From an uncultured Bacteroides sp. (lineage in GTDB: Bacteria; Bacteroidota; Bacteroidia; Bacteroidales; Bacteroidaceae), in assembly GCA_902388495.1 (NCBI GenBank), contig CABMPP010000014.1:24962-88961 (forward strand): a stretch of 64,000 bases of DNA. Direction: 5' to 3'. Position 1 is the first letter of the stretch. Every line of letters begins with the position of its first letter. The notes beneath the pieces are model-generated. The model did no database searches and was not told the DNA's origin. It was given only the letters and a program-made list of their open reading frames with translations. Both the position numbers and the translations under genes were made by a program. Positions 1 through 8,767 of this stretch are shown here, in pieces.

Positions 1-1024
1 GGCATACGGAAGCACGCTGGTTGTAGGTGATACCTTTCTTGCCGGTCACTGTGCCGTCCAGGAAGTTGCCGGAGTATACCTGGATGCCCGGTTCGTTGGT
101 GTAGACTTCCAGAGTGATGCCGCTTGTAGGTGACGTCAGTTTGGCGGCTACCTGATTAAGATCGCCTTGTGTATTCAGCACCCAGTTATGGTCATATCCG
201 TTTCCGTTTTTCAACTGTACGAAGTCGAAGTTAGTAATATCTTGTCCTACTGCTTTCGGAGTGGTGAAATCCATCGGAGTATCTTTTACGGTAACTATTT
301 CTCCGGTGGTCATAAACGTACTGTCTACCGGAGTATAGTTGTCTGCATTGACATATAAGATATGGTCTGTTGCTGCTTTTGAAGGATCTCCGGACAGATT
401 GAAGTAGGAGTGGTTGGTCATGTTGATAATCGTCTTTTTATCTGTCGTTGCACTATACTTTATATCAATAGCATTGTCGTCCGTCAGTTTGAAGAGAACT
501 TTTGCCGTTACATTGCCGGGGAAGTTCTCGTCGCCGTCCGGTGAAATGCGGGTCAGTTCCAAAGTCGTATTATCAATGAGATTGGCATTGTATACCTGAT
601 ATTGCCATCCTTTGGGACCACCATGCAAGCAATGCCCGAAGTTATTCTGCGGCAATTGGATGGTATCTCCGTCTAAAACAAATTTCCCTTGGTTAATACG
701 GTTGGCATAGCGTCCGATGGAAGCTCCGAAATCACTTGGAACATTGATGTAGTCGGCAATGCTGTCGAATCCAAGAACAACATCCTGCATATTCCCGTCT
801 TTATCGGGAACCATAATGGAAACGATACGTCCGCCGAAGTTGGTGATGCATACTTCCATGCCTGCTTCATTCTTTAAAGTATAAAGATGTGTAGCGGCAT
901 CATTTACGGTTGTTTCGAATTTTGCCGGATTGAGTCCGGACAACGTAAGCTCGGTTTCTGCCTTTTGATTGCACGCAGCCAGCATCAGTGCGGCAATCCC
1001 TGCGAGTAGTGCATGTCTTTTCAT
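1..1024 (-). CDS. galM: Aldose 1-epimerase (galactose mutarotase), lipoprotein form, 3' end outside the window
   Basis: The frame runs open from an ATG at 1022-1024 to the window edge, giving about 341 residues without the C-terminus. The product interconverts alpha and beta anomers of galactose or other aldoses. The N-terminus is a lipoprotein signal with the lipobox LAAC near residue 18, so the enzyme should act in the periplasm or on the outer membrane. Family motifs seen include GRYANRI, NMTNHSYFNLSG, GNGYDHNWVL and the start of the final YNQRASVC block. It is a paralogue of the cytoplasmic-type mutarotase at 3811-4914. A terminator separates it from galK, and two short palindromes lie upstream, so it is probably transcribed alone. 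Function is sure at family level; the sugar is inferred. Confidence 0.9.
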   Translation of the reverse strand, partial: MKRHALLAGIAALMLAACNQKAETELTLSGLNPAKFETTVNDAATHLYTLKNEAGMEVCITNFGGRIVSIMVPDKDGNMQDVVLGFDSIADYINVPSDFGASIGRYANRINQGKFVLDGDTIQLPQNNFGHCLHGGPKGWQYQVYNANLIDNTTLELTRISPDGDENFPGNVTAKVLFKLTDDNAIDIKYSATTDKKTIINMTNHSYFNLSGDPSKAATDHILYVNADNYTPVDSTFMTTGEIVTVKDTPMDFTTPKAVGQDITNFDFVQLKNGNGYDHNWVLNTQGDLNQVAAKLTSPTSGITLEVYTNEPGIQVYSGNFLDGTVTGKKGITYNQRASVC

Positions 1025-1091
1025 GGTACTTATATTTAATGTAAATGAGTTGATTATCTTTCTTTGGGTGTAAAAGTAACACTTTTGTTCG

Positions 1092-1129
1092 GTGTATGAT
1101 ATACACTACTATATGTTATGCAACATATA
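1092..1129. promoter_or_regulatory. Two adjacent short palindromes upstream of the lipoprotein galM
   Basis: GTGTAT-GAT-ATACAC (1092-1106) is followed at once by TATATGTT-ATGC-AACATATA (1110-1129). They lie 68-105 bp before the start codon of the minus-strand galM. They look like operator half-sites, but no regulator is known from the sequence. Confidence 0.35.
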
Positions 1130-1182
1130 TGTAAAAAAAACAGGCCTTAGATGTATATTGTCGGGATGGGAATTGAAAAGAG

Positions 1183-1217
1183 AAAAGGGCATCTCCCATT
1201 GCTGGAAAATGCCCTTT
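1183..1217 (-). terminator. Intrinsic terminator of the gal operon
   Basis: A stem AAAGGGCAT / ATGCCCTTT lies about 20 bp after the galK stop on the minus strand and is followed by a T-rich run. It separates galK from the lipoprotein galM. Confidence 0.75.
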
Positions 1218-1237
1218 ATAGAGGATTTGTAGATTTC

Positions 1238-2392
1238 TTATTCTAATCTGCGAGCACCATCGCTGATGACCACATCATAGATCTTCGGACTTCTTCCGAA
1301 TTTGTTCTTGAATTCTTCTTTTGCTTTGTCAACGAAGGTTTGATACAATTCTTCTTCTACCAGGTTGATTGTACATCCGCCGAATCCACCACCCATAACG
1401 CGTGAACCGGTAACGCCGCAGTCAAAAGCAAGGTCATTCAGGAAGTCAAGTTCTTCGCAGCTTACTTCGTATAACTTGCTCATGCCGTGATGCGTTTCGT
1501 ACATCTTTTGGCCTACAGTTTCGTAATCTCCTCTTTCCAAGGCGTCACAAACATCGAGTACGCGTTGAATTTCTTCGATTACATATTCTGCACGCATGTA
1601 GTCTTCTGCACTGATGTCAGCTTTTGCTTCTTCCAGCATTGCCATTGTACAGTCACGCAGGAATTCTACATGAGGATGCTTCTTCTGAACAGCAGCAACA
1701 GCAGCCTCGCAACTTTGACGGCGCTTGTTGTATGCAGAAGATGCCAATTCATGTTTTACTACTGAATCAACAAGTACCAGACGATAGCCTTTCGGGTCGA
1801 ATGGGAAGTATTGGTATTCCAATGAACGGCAATCCAAACGGATGAGGCTGCCCTTCTTGCCGAATACGGAAGCAAACTGGTCCATAATACCGCAATTAAC
1901 GCCGCAGTAGTTATGTTCGGTAGCTTGTCCTACTTTCGCCAATTCAAACTTGTCAATCTTGTTATCTCCGAACAAATCGTTCAAAGCATAAGCGTATGTG
2001 CTTTCCAAAGCTGCAGAAGAGGACATTCCGGCACCCAGAGGTACATCGCCCGCAAAAGCAGTATTGAAACCTTTCACGTCTACGCCACGTTTCATCATTT
2101 CCCGGCATACACCGAAGATATATCTTGCCCAGCTGGCGCGGGGAGCATCTTCTTCATTCAAGCCGAATTCCACGTAGTCTTTCAAGTCGATGGAATAAGC
2201 TTTTACTGTGTTTGTGCCGTTGGGCTTTACTTCGGCAACCATTCCTTTGTCGATTGCTCCGGGGAATACAAAACCACCGTTATAATCAGTGTGTTCACCG
2301 ATAAGGTTGATGCGACCCGGAGAAGCATATACTGCTCCCGTTGTTCCGTCAAAATGCTTGATGAAACGGCTTCTTACGTATTCTATATCCAT
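1238..2392 (-). CDS. galK: Galactokinase
   Basis: 384 residues, the usual length. GalK phosphorylates galactose to galactose-1-phosphate with ATP, the first committed step of the Leloir pathway in the cytoplasm. GHMP kinase features are in order: the galactokinase signature GRINLIGEHTDYNGG near residues 27-41, the ATP-binding loop PLGAGMSSSAALE near residue 120, NYCGVNCGIMDQFAS near 160-175, and the C-terminal GGGFGGCTINLV. It is the last gene of a minus-strand operon after a mutarotase and an MFS sugar transporter, and is followed by a terminator. galT and galE are not in the window. The ATG at 2390-2392 is the only sensible start. Confidence 0.97.
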   Translation of the reverse strand: MDIEYVRSRFIKHFDGTTGAVYASPGRINLIGEHTDYNGGFVFPGAIDKGMVAEVKPNGTNTVKAYSIDLKDYVEFGLNEEDAPRASWARYIFGVCREMMKRGVDVKGFNTAFAGDVPLGAGMSSSAALESTYAYALNDLFGDNKIDKFELAKVGQATEHNYCGVNCGIMDQFASVFGKKGSLIRLDCRSLEYQYFPFDPKGYRLVLVDSVVKHELASSAYNKRRQSCEAAVAAVQKKHPHVEFLRDCTMAMLEEAKADISAEDYMRAEYVIEEIQRVLDVCDALERGDYETVGQKMYETHHGMSKLYEVSCEELDFLNDLAFDCGVTGSRVMGGGFGGCTINLVEEELYQTFVDKAKEEFKNKFGRSPKIYDVVISDGARRLE

Positions 2393-2457
2393 AGCTATTT
2401 ATGTTTTATAAGGTGAATATATCTAATTACCTGTATTTTCCCTATTTATCCTGTCTA

Positions 2458-3768
2458 TTATTCTACGGGGATGTCTTTGTTAACATTCTTGCAACCTACC
2501 AGGCCGTAGAACAGCAAGTATGCAAGCGCTGCGATGATAACCCAGTAGCTTTCCATAAAGCCTGCTACGTCGGCTACCCAACCCTGAAGAACGGGGAGGA
2601 TACCACCACCGCAAACTAATACCATAAACAGACCGGAAGCAGCAGCCAGATATTTGCCCAGTCCTTCTACTGCGAGGTTGAAGATACCACCCCACATAAT
2701 AGAGGTACACAAACCGACCAGTACCAGATACATAGCGTTGATAGGTACTTCAGCAAGTCCGAAGGACAAACCGCCGGTAGCACTCTGCTGGAGCACGGGC
2801 AGGTTTACCAAAGAGTCTGTTGATGAGAAGATGGCAAGGAATACCAGTAACAAACCTAATGCGGAAGTAAAGGTAAGCATTGCTTTACTGGAAATCTTGG
2901 CACCCAGTGAAGCACCTGCCAGACGGCCGATCAACATCAGGAACCAATAAGTTCCTACTACGAAACCGGAGATAGTGGAAGCTATACCGGCACCGCCCTT
3001 TTCGATCGGGTCAGTCAGGAACAAGTTCAATGTACCCGGTACACCTACCTCGATACCTACATATACGAAGATTGCGATAGCTCCCAATATGAAGTGACGG
3101 AATTTCAAAGCACCTGACATCAACTTGCCGATAGGTTCTGTAGAAGCAGTGGCGTTGGGTTCCGGTATCGGCACGAACAAAAGTACGAAGAATGCAAAAG
3201 CAAATACAGCCATTGCTGTGTACATTACCGGGAAAATCTGAGAAATAGTAGCCTTCTCAATAGAACCGGCAATAAGGATACCTACGAACATCGGAGTGAT
3301 AGTAGCCATTACGGAGTTGAAAGAACCACCGATCTGGATAAGTTGGTTACCCTTGTTTCCTTCACCACCGAGCTTGTTCAACATCGGATTTACAACGGTG
3401 TTGAGCAAACACATAGAGAAACCGGCAATAAATGCACCTGTCAGATATACGGCAAAAGCCATATCGGGGCTTGCATGGCCGGACAAATACTGAACACCTA
3501 CGCCGATAAAGCCGACAGCTACTGCGATAAGCGCTGTCTTCTTATATCCAACTCGTTGTAATAAAATGCCACTTGGTATTCCCATCACTGCATATGCAAT
3601 AAAGTTACCGAAGTTGCCCAGCATTCCTAATGCATTGGATACTGAAAACTGGTTCTTCAGCACAATTCCCATAGGGGCGGCAAGATTAGTAACAAATGAA
3701 ATCATACCAAAAAGGAAGATCATCGTAATAATAGCGATGAGTTTACCATTCTGTTTTTGTTGTGTCAT
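2458..3768 (-). CDS. MFS sugar transporter (FHS/FucP-type, probably galactose or glucose)
   Basis: 436 residues with about 12 hydrophobic segments in the inner membrane. The first segments (FLFGMISFVTNL, then a MGIPSGILLQRVGYKK loop between helices 2 and 3) fit the FucP/GluP sugar-proton symporter group of the major facilitator superfamily. It sits between mutarotase and galactokinase genes on the same strand with short gaps (42 bp upstream, 65 bp downstream), so galactose import is the likely job. Substrate assignment rests on context; glucose or another hexose cannot be excluded. Confidence 0.85.
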   Translation of the reverse strand: MTQQKQNGKLIAIITMIFLFGMISFVTNLAAPMGIVLKNQFSVSNALGMLGNFGNFIAYAVMGIPSGILLQRVGYKKTALIAVAVGFIGVGVQYLSGHASPDMAFAVYLTGAFIAGFSMCLLNTVVNPMLNKLGGEGNKGNQLIQIGGSFNSVMATITPMFVGILIAGSIEKATISQIFPVMYTAMAVFAFAFFVLLFVPIPEPNATASTEPIGKLMSGALKFRHFILGAIAIFVYVGIEVGVPGTLNLFLTDPIEKGGAGIASTISGFVVGTYWFLMLIGRLAGASLGAKISSKAMLTFTSALGLLLVFLAIFSSTDSLVNLPVLQQSATGGLSFGLAEVPINAMYLVLVGLCTSIMWGGIFNLAVEGLGKYLAAASGLFMVLVCGGGILPVLQGWVADVAGFMESYWVIIAALAYLLFYGLVGCKNVNKDIPVE

Positions 3769-3810
3769 GGTTTTTGAATTTAATAAGTTTATAAAATTAG
3801 ATTAGTTATT

Positions 3811-4914
3811 TCATTCTTGTACGCCAAACTTGTAAATAGTCACCTGTTGGTACTCGTCATCGGGCAGCAGCACAGCAGATGGAAAGTGAGGCTTGTTTGG
3901 AGTGTCGGGGAAGCATTGTGCTTCGAAGCATACGGCACTTCGGGCTGGGAAAGTGGCTCCATGAGCACCGGCAAAACCTCCCAACCAGTTTCCGGTGTAG
4001 AGTTGTACGCCACATTCTGTGGTATAGACTTCCATGGTACGTCCGCTCGTCGGTTCCGTGCAAGTAGCGGCAAGGCTCAATTCTCCGTTTTCTGTCTTGC
4101 TCAGTACATAGCAATGGTCATATCCTGCGCCGTTTATCAGTTGCTGGAATTTATCGTCAATCCGTTCTCCGATGGTATGGGGAGTGCGGAAGTCCATCGG
4201 AGTACCTTCTACCTTCAGAATTTCTCCGGTAGGGACAGATACTTCGTCGATTGGAACATAAAAATCAGCGTTGATAGTAATGATATTATTGAGGACGGTA
4301 GGAGTGGGGTTGGCAATGCCGGCGAGATTGAAGAATCCGTGATTGGTCAGGTTTACAACGGTAGCCTTGTCTGTAGTGGCCCGGTATTCGATTACCAGAG
4401 CATTGATTTCGTCTTCCAGGCGGTAGGTCATTTCTACTTCCAGATTTCCGGGGAATCCTTCTTCGCCGTCGGCCGATGTATAGTTGAAGATTACAGTCGA
4501 CTGATCCGGTTGGATGGCATCCCATACACGGGTGTGGAAACCGGTAGGACCACCGTGCAAGGAATTAGGACCATTGTTGATTGCCAGTTGGTGCTCTTCG
4601 CCGTATAAGGTAAATTTGCCTTTTGCTATGCGGTTGCCGTAACGTCCGATAGTCGTATTCAAGAAAGGTTCGGGACTGTTGATGACGTGGTCGATACTGT
4701 CGTGCCCTAAAATGACATTGTCGTATTTTCCATTTTTGTCGGGTACCATAATGGAGAGGATAGCACATCCGTAATTGGTAACTGCCACTTCCATTCCTTG
4801 GGCGTTTTTCAGGATAAACAAATCTGTCTTTTTGTTATTTATATCCTTTTGAAAGTCTTTTCTGTCCAAACCGGACAGATTGCTTTCTGTTGGAGTAGTG
4901 TTCATCATAACCAT
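3811..4914 (-). CDS. galM: Aldose 1-epimerase (galactose mutarotase), cytoplasmic form
   Basis: About 368 residues from the ATG at 4912-4914. The open frame extends to 4992, but the extra 26 residues lack family similarity. It catalyses anomer interconversion of galactose before phosphorylation by GalK. Motifs seen: NTTIGRYGNRIAKG, GPNSLHGGPTGFHTRVW, NLTNHGFFNLAG (catalytic His), GAGYDHCYVL, and the C-terminal PARSAVCFEAQ with the catalytic Glu region. There is no signal peptide, unlike the paralogue at 1-1024, so the pair probably serves both sides of the inner membrane. It is the first gene of the galM-transporter-galK operon and is divergent from manA. Confidence 0.93.
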   Translation of the reverse strand: MVMMNTTPTESNLSGLDRKDFQKDINNKKTDLFILKNAQGMEVAVTNYGCAILSIMVPDKNGKYDNVILGHDSIDHVINSPEPFLNTTIGRYGNRIAKGKFTLYGEEHQLAINNGPNSLHGGPTGFHTRVWDAIQPDQSTVIFNYTSADGEEGFPGNLEVEMTYRLEDEINALVIEYRATTDKATVVNLTNHGFFNLAGIANPTPTVLNNIITINADFYVPIDEVSVPTGEILKVEGTPMDFRTPHTIGERIDDKFQQLINGAGYDHCYVLSKTENGELSLAATCTEPTSGRTMEVYTTECGVQLYTGNWLGGFAGAHGATFPARSAVCFEAQCFPDTPNKPHFPSAVLLPDDEYQQVTIYKFGVQE

Positions 4915-5042
4915 GGTATTAATTAAATTTCTTGCAAATAAAAAGAAATTCTTTTGTTCTCCCAAGTAATTAGAAAGAAATGTAGGGAACATTTTAGGAA
5001 AGTTTAGCGTTTAACAAATGGAAGACAAATTAATATTTTTCG

Positions 5043-5050
5043 TATGTTTG
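5043..5050 (+). promoter_or_regulatory. -7 element TATGTTTG for manA
   Basis: The sequence matches the Bacteroidetes -7 consensus TAnnTTTG and lies 57 bp before the manA ATG. I see no clear TTTG at the expected -33 position. Confidence 0.4.
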
Positions 5051-5107
5051 TCCCCGTAATCTAAAAAAATCACATCATTAACAGAACGTTTTAATTAAAA
5101 ACAGCGA

Positions 5108-6079
5108 ATGTATCCTCTAAAATTTGAGCCTATTTTGAAGCAAACGCTTTGGGGAGGCGACAAGATTATTCCATTCAAACATTTGAATGATACCCTTACC
5201 AACGTAGGTGAGAGTTGGGAAGTGTCGGCAGTAGATGGCAGTGAGTCTATCGTAGCCAACGGTGCTGACAAAGGGCTTACACTGCCGGAGATGGTCCGAA
5301 AGTATAAAGAAGACCTGGTGGGCGAAGCTAACTATGCACGTTTCGGCAGTAAGTTTCCTTTGTTGATTAAATTCATCGATGCCAAGTTGGACTTGTCTAT
5401 TCAGGTACATCCGGGTGATGAGTTGGCAAAAAAACGCCACAACAGTTTTGGAAAAAACGAAATGTGGTATGTTATTGCCGCTGATAAGGGAGCTAAATTG
5501 ATTTCCGGCTTTTCCGAGCAAATAACTCCGAAAGAGTATAAGGAAAGAGTCTACAATGGTACATTTGCCGAAGTGCTGCAAACTTGTGCTATCAAACCGG
5601 GGGATGTGTTCTATGTTCCTGCTGGTCGTGTGCATGGCATCGGAGCCGGTGCTTTTGTAGCAGAGATCCAGCAGACGTCAGATATTACCTATCGTATTTT
5701 CGACTATAACCGGAAAGACAAGGATGGTAAATCGAGAGAGCTGCATACCAGCCAGGCTATTGATGCTGTCAACTTTGCAGATGTGCAGGATGATTTCCGT
5801 ACGGAATACGAGCAAGTGCAGAATGAACCGGTAGAAATGGTGGCAAGCCCTTATTTCACTACTTCCATTTATGACATGACGGAAGAAATCACTTGCGACT
5901 ATTCGGAATTGGACTCATTCGTTATTTTCATTTGTGTGGAAGGCGCATGCCGCGTCATCGATGATGAGAAGAATGAAATCTCATTGCAGGCCGGAGAAAC
6001 AATCCTGCTACCGGCTGCTACTCAAGAAGTAACCATTGTTCCTGATGGTGCAGTGAAATTGCTCGAAACGTATGTCTGA
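5108..6079 (+). CDS. manA: Mannose-6-phosphate isomerase, class I
   Basis: 323 residues. It interconverts mannose-6-phosphate and fructose-6-phosphate using zinc, feeding GDP-mannose synthesis or mannose catabolism in the cytoplasm. Cupin-type metal motifs are visible: SIQVHPGDELA near residues 96-106 (metal-ligand His), KNEMWYV near 115-121 (ligand Glu), and YVPAGRVHGIGAG near 174-186 (ligand His). Length fits the short bacterial form related to Bacillus ManA and not the 390-residue E. coli enzyme. It is a single-gene unit ended by a strong bidirectional terminator. Confidence 0.95.
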   Translation: MYPLKFEPILKQTLWGGDKIIPFKHLNDTLTNVGESWEVSAVDGSESIVANGADKGLTLPEMVRKYKEDLVGEANYARFGSKFPLLIKFIDAKLDLSIQVHPGDELAKKRHNSFGKNEMWYVIAADKGAKLISGFSEQITPKEYKERVYNGTFAEVLQTCAIKPGDVFYVPAGRVHGIGAGAFVAEIQQTSDITYRIFDYNRKDKDGKSRELHTSQAIDAVNFADVQDDFRTEYEQVQNEPVEMVASPYFTTSIYDMTEEITCDYSELDSFVIFICVEGACRVIDDEKNEISLQAGETILLPAATQEVTIVPDGAVKLLETYV

Positions 6080-6097
6080 GACTCCGATTGGACTGAG

Positions 6098-6150
6098 TAA
6101 ATAAAACAGGAGGGGCAGCTGTCTGACAGTTGCCCCTCCTGTTTTATTTA
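6098..6150. terminator. Strong bidirectional terminator after manA
   Basis: The arms 6098-6121 and 6127-6150 are complementary over 24 positions with one G-T pair and a 5-nt loop. A-rich and T-rich flanks give a U-tract on both strands, so it serves manA (+) and the small-gene operon (-). Confidence 0.9.
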
Positions 6151-6158
6151 CTTAAATC

Positions 6159-6422
6159 CTACTTCTTTCTTCTTCCGAATAGCATTCTGAATTTCTTCAT
6201 CAGCTTGGCTCCCAACATTATCCCGTCAAAAACAGCCATGCCGGTATTGAATGCTCTCATCATTGCATTCGCCTTATTAGTGGCAGGAGCAAGGGGAGCA
6301 AAGATTTCCTGGGTCAGGTCGGTCATGATTTCTTTCTGTGCACGAATTTGTTGCAGCAGTGTTGCTTTTCTTTGAGCAATGCTTTCTAAGGTGACAGGAG
6401 TGGTATCGGGCATATTATTCAT
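6159..6422 (-). CDS. Small conserved-type protein, function unknown
   Basis: 87 residues, last gene of a three-gene minus-strand cluster. The first ~45 residues are predicted helical with many Gln, Lys and Ala; a central stretch (AMMRAFNTGMAVFDGIMLGAKL) is weakly hydrophobic, and the tail is very basic (KKFRMLFGRRKK). It may lie at the inner face of the membrane. I do not recognise a named family. Its partners are a YtxH-like and a holin-like membrane protein, a trio that suggests an envelope-stress function by context only. The start could also be the internal ATG at residue 4. Confidence 0.65.
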   Translation of the reverse strand: MNNMPDTTPVTLESIAQRKATLLQQIRAQKEIMTDLTQEIFAPLAPATNKANAMMRAFNTGMAVFDGIMLGAKLMKKFRMLFGRRKK

Positions 6423-6434
6423 GGATATTCATTT

Positions 6435-6794
6435 TTATTTGGATGTATCTAAGAATAGTTCTGCAATGAATCTCACCGTTGGATCGATGATCAACTTTTT
6501 GCGGAATAGTACAAGCAGGACAATGATCAGAATATGAAAACAGGTGATGAGTGCAAAACTCATCATAAGTCCACCTACCAGTGGCGCCAGTATATAAACC
6601 AGCGTGAATGACAGATGAAACAGAACCACTACGCCGAGGATGACAACCAGCAACACTAACAAAAGTGTAGAAAGTAGCTTGGATAATTTTTCTGTAACTT
6701 CCAGCTTCGTATATTCCTTTTGCAGTTCCAGATATTTCTTGAATTCAATGAATAGCTGCTGCATATTCTCAATACTTTTGTCGTCTGCAAACAT
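6435..6794 (-). CDS. Phage-holin-like superfamily small membrane protein
   Basis: 119 residues. An N-terminal amphipathic coiled-coil-like helix (residues 1-40) is followed by two long hydrophobic segments (about 45-70 and 75-103). This arrangement fits the Phage_holin_3_6-like/DUF1469 family of inner-membrane proteins that often sit beside YtxH-like genes. It lies between an 87-residue unknown protein and the YtxH-like gene on the same strand with 12-23 bp gaps. No phage genes are near, so the holin name reflects fold only. The role is unknown. Confidence 0.7.
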   Translation of the reverse strand: MFADDKSIENMQQLFIEFKKYLELQKEYTKLEVTEKLSKLLSTLLLVLLVVILGVVVLFHLSFTLVYILAPLVGGLMMSFALITCFHILIIVLLVLFRKKLIIDPTVRFIAELFLDTSK

Positions 6795-6817
6795 AGTGGT
6801 TCTGTTTTAATACTTTT

Positions 6818-7027
6818 TTATTCCGTTACTTCGCCTTTAATTTCTGCGGCAATTTCATCCACCAGATCTTCCATTTCACTCCGGTTCAGGCGAATGCCTT
6901 TTTTGCGAAGTATTTCCGCGATTTTGTTACGGGTATCTTCTCCTTTTTCTGGAGCAAATAAAATACCGAGGGCTGCACCAACTGCGGCACCACCCAAGAA
7001 AGCTGCTAATACATTCAATCCTTTCAT
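6818..7027 (-). CDS. YtxH-domain small membrane protein
   Basis: 69 residues from the ATG at 7025-7027, which has a GGA-type site upstream; the frame is open to 7075 but the extra 16 residues are not YtxH-like. One glycine/alanine-rich transmembrane segment (AAFLGGAAVGAALGILFAP) is followed by the typical EKGEDTRNKI and an acidic helical tail. YtxH-family proteins are linked to general stress in Bacillus; the mechanism is unclear. It is the first gene of the three-gene cluster. Confidence 0.8.
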   Translation of the reverse strand: MKGLNVLAAFLGGAAVGAALGILFAPEKGEDTRNKIAEILRKKGIRLNRSEMEDLVDEIAAEIKGEVTE

Positions 7028-7172
7028 AATGTTGTTCCTTTCTTTTTTTAGAGGTTCATGTAGCAAAACTAACAATATTTTTTGAAAAAATGTTCGGAAC
7101 GTCTGCTTTTTTTATACTTTTTCTTTGTTTAAGGGAAAATGATAATTTAGAAGCGCTATGGAGCATTTTGAA

Positions 7173-7244
7173 TGATTTCAGAAATCATTGCTACAATGAT
7201 CTCTGAAATTATTACTGCAATGATTTCTGAAATCATTGCAGTAA
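7173..7244. repeat. Three tandem 24-bp palindromic repeats
   Basis: Units at 7173-7196, 7197-7220 and 7221-7244 are each exactly 24 bp and share the core TGATTTCTGAAATCATTGC. Each unit is itself palindromic (TGATTTC-GAAATCA). The same unit recurs at 40462-40540. It lies between the YtxH-like gene and the helicase gene. Confidence 0.85.
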
Positions 7245-7295
7245 TAAGATGAAGGGAAAAAACATAAATAGAATTGCGCTAAATTCCCATTTAAT

Positions 7296-8549
7296 TTATT
7301 TCTGAGCAGCTTGCTTTTTTCTTCTCCAGAAATCTCCGTTTGCGCGGCTACCGCGGTATTTCTTGTTCTCTTTCGCTTTTGCCTTTATTTCTTCGGCTTT
7401 TATTTCCTGTGCCTTTGTTCCTGCTGTGGTGACAAAAGGATGGTCTTTAATGACCGGAATAGTCTTTCCTATCAATTTCTGAATATCTTTCAGGTACGGC
7501 AGTTCTTCCGATTCGCAGAATGAGAGTGCAATGCCGTCATGTCCGGCGCGTCCGGTTCGTCCGATACGATGCACGTACGTTTCCGGAATATTGGGTAACT
7601 CGTAGTTGATGACGTGAGACAGTTGGTCTACGTCGATACCGCGTGCTGCAATATCTGTTGCAATCAGTACGCGCAAACTGTGGCTCTTGAATCCGTTCAA
7701 TGCACGTTGGCGGGCATTTTGCGATTTGTTGCCATGTATGGCTTCTGCACCGATTCCCGATTTATTGAGGATGCGTGCCAGTTTGTCTGCTCCGTATTTC
7801 GTTCTGGTGAATATCAGTACGGATTCGATAGCGGGGCCTTTCAATAAATGGATCAGCAGGTCTTTCTTTTCATTCTTTTCCACGAAGTAAACTGCCTGTG
7901 AAATTGTATCGACGGTAGAGGAAGCCGGGGTAACTTCTACTTTCTCCGGATTCGTTAACATCGAGTTTGCCAAGGTCTCTATTTCGGGTGGCATTGTTGC
8001 CGAGAAGAAAAGAGTCTGTCGCCGCGCAGGCAGTAATTTCAAGATACGCCGGATATCATGGATGAATCCCATATCCAGCATCCGGTCTGCTTCGTCCAGC
8101 ACAAAGAACTCAAGCGCTTTAAGACTGATGAATCCTTGATTGATCAAGTCTTGCAGGCGTCCGGGGGTGGCGATCAGTATCTGTACTCCGCGCTTCAGCT
8201 CATCGGTTTGCGGTTTTTGACCTACACCGCCGAATATCACGGCATGCCTTAATCCTGTATATTTCCCGTATGCTTCGAAACATTCGCCTATCTGTATGGC
8301 CAACTCCCGGGTAGGTGTCAGTATCAGGGCTTTTATACTTTTACGATTATCCGTTTTATATAACTTTTGTAAGATAGGAATGGAGAAAGCGGCGGTTTTG
8401 CCTGTTCCGGTTTGAGCACATCCTAATAAATCTTTTCCTTGAAGCAATATGGGGATAGATTTCTCCTGAATCGGAGTAGGGGTAGAATACCCCTCTTCTT
8501 GAAGAGCCTTCAATATGGGCTCTATCAGCTTTAAATTTTCAAATGTCAT
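7296..8549 (-). CDS. DEAD-box ATP-dependent RNA helicase (RhlE-like)
   Basis: 417 residues. It unwinds short RNA duplexes with ATP, probably in ribosome assembly or RNA decay. Motifs in order: the Q motif around [10 protein letters not shown], the Walker A AQTGTGKT near residue 43, PTRELA, the DEAD box in [16 protein letters not shown], and the helicase C-terminal motif [10 protein letters not shown]. The C-terminal 50 residues are rich in Lys, Ala and Glu with RRKKQ near the end, typical of basic RNA-binding tails in RhlE proteins. It is a single-gene unit. The start at 8547-8549 gives the standard MTFENLKL N-terminus. Which RhlE paralogue this is cannot be told. Confidence 0.93.
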   Translation of the reverse strand: MTFENLKLIEPILKALQEEGYSTPTPIQEKSIPILLQGKDLLGCAQTGTGKTAAFSIPILQKLYKTDNRKSIKALILTPTRELAIQIGECFEAYGKYTGLRHAVIFGGVGQKPQTDELKRGVQILIATPGRLQDLINQGFISLKALEFFVLDEADRMLDMGFIHDIRRILKLLPARRQTLFFSATMPPEIETLANSMLTNPEKVEVTPASSTVDTISQAVYFVEKNEKKDLLIHLLKGPAIESVLIFTRTKYGADKLARILNKSGIGAEAIHGNKSQNARQRALNGFKSHSLRVLIATDIAARGIDVDQLSHVINYELPNIPETYVHRIGRTGRAGHDGIALSFCESEELPYLKDIQKLIGKTIPVIKDHPFVTTAGTKAQEIKAEEIKAKAKENKKYRGSRANGDFWRRKKQAAQK

Positions 8550-8589
8550 GTAATCAATTAAGTGAGCCTCACGCTCTGTTTATATTCAG

Positions 8590-8597
8590 CAAATATA
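8590..8597 (-). promoter_or_regulatory. -7 element for the DEAD-box helicase
   Basis: CAAATATA on the plus strand reads TATATTTG on the minus strand, 40 bp before the helicase start. No convincing -33 box is seen. Confidence 0.4.
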
Positions 8598-8685
8598 CGG
8601 CAAGTCTTTGGGGGAAATCTCTTTTTATGGCAGGGTTTAATTATATTTAACTAAGGAAACAGGGGCATAATTGTGCGTTATGCTG

Positions 8686-8693
8686 TACTTTTG
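8686..8693 (+). promoter_or_regulatory. -7 element TACTTTTG for the SPOR lipoprotein
   Basis: It matches TAnnTTTG and lies 74 bp before the ATG at 8768. The -33 position is not clearly TTTG. Confidence 0.45.
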
Positions 8694-8767
8694 TTCCATA
8701 TTTTAAAACAGTAAGATAAAGAAGGTAAGAATAGGCATAGAATTTACTAACAAAAACGATAAAAAAG

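Noticed and set aside
3817..4608. A 263-codon open frame antisense to galM
   Set aside because: Shadow frame of a well-supported mutarotase gene.
6435..6794. Holin-like gene as evidence of a prophage
   Set aside because: Its neighbours are a YtxH-like gene and a small unknown gene; no phage structural, lysis or integration genes are present there.
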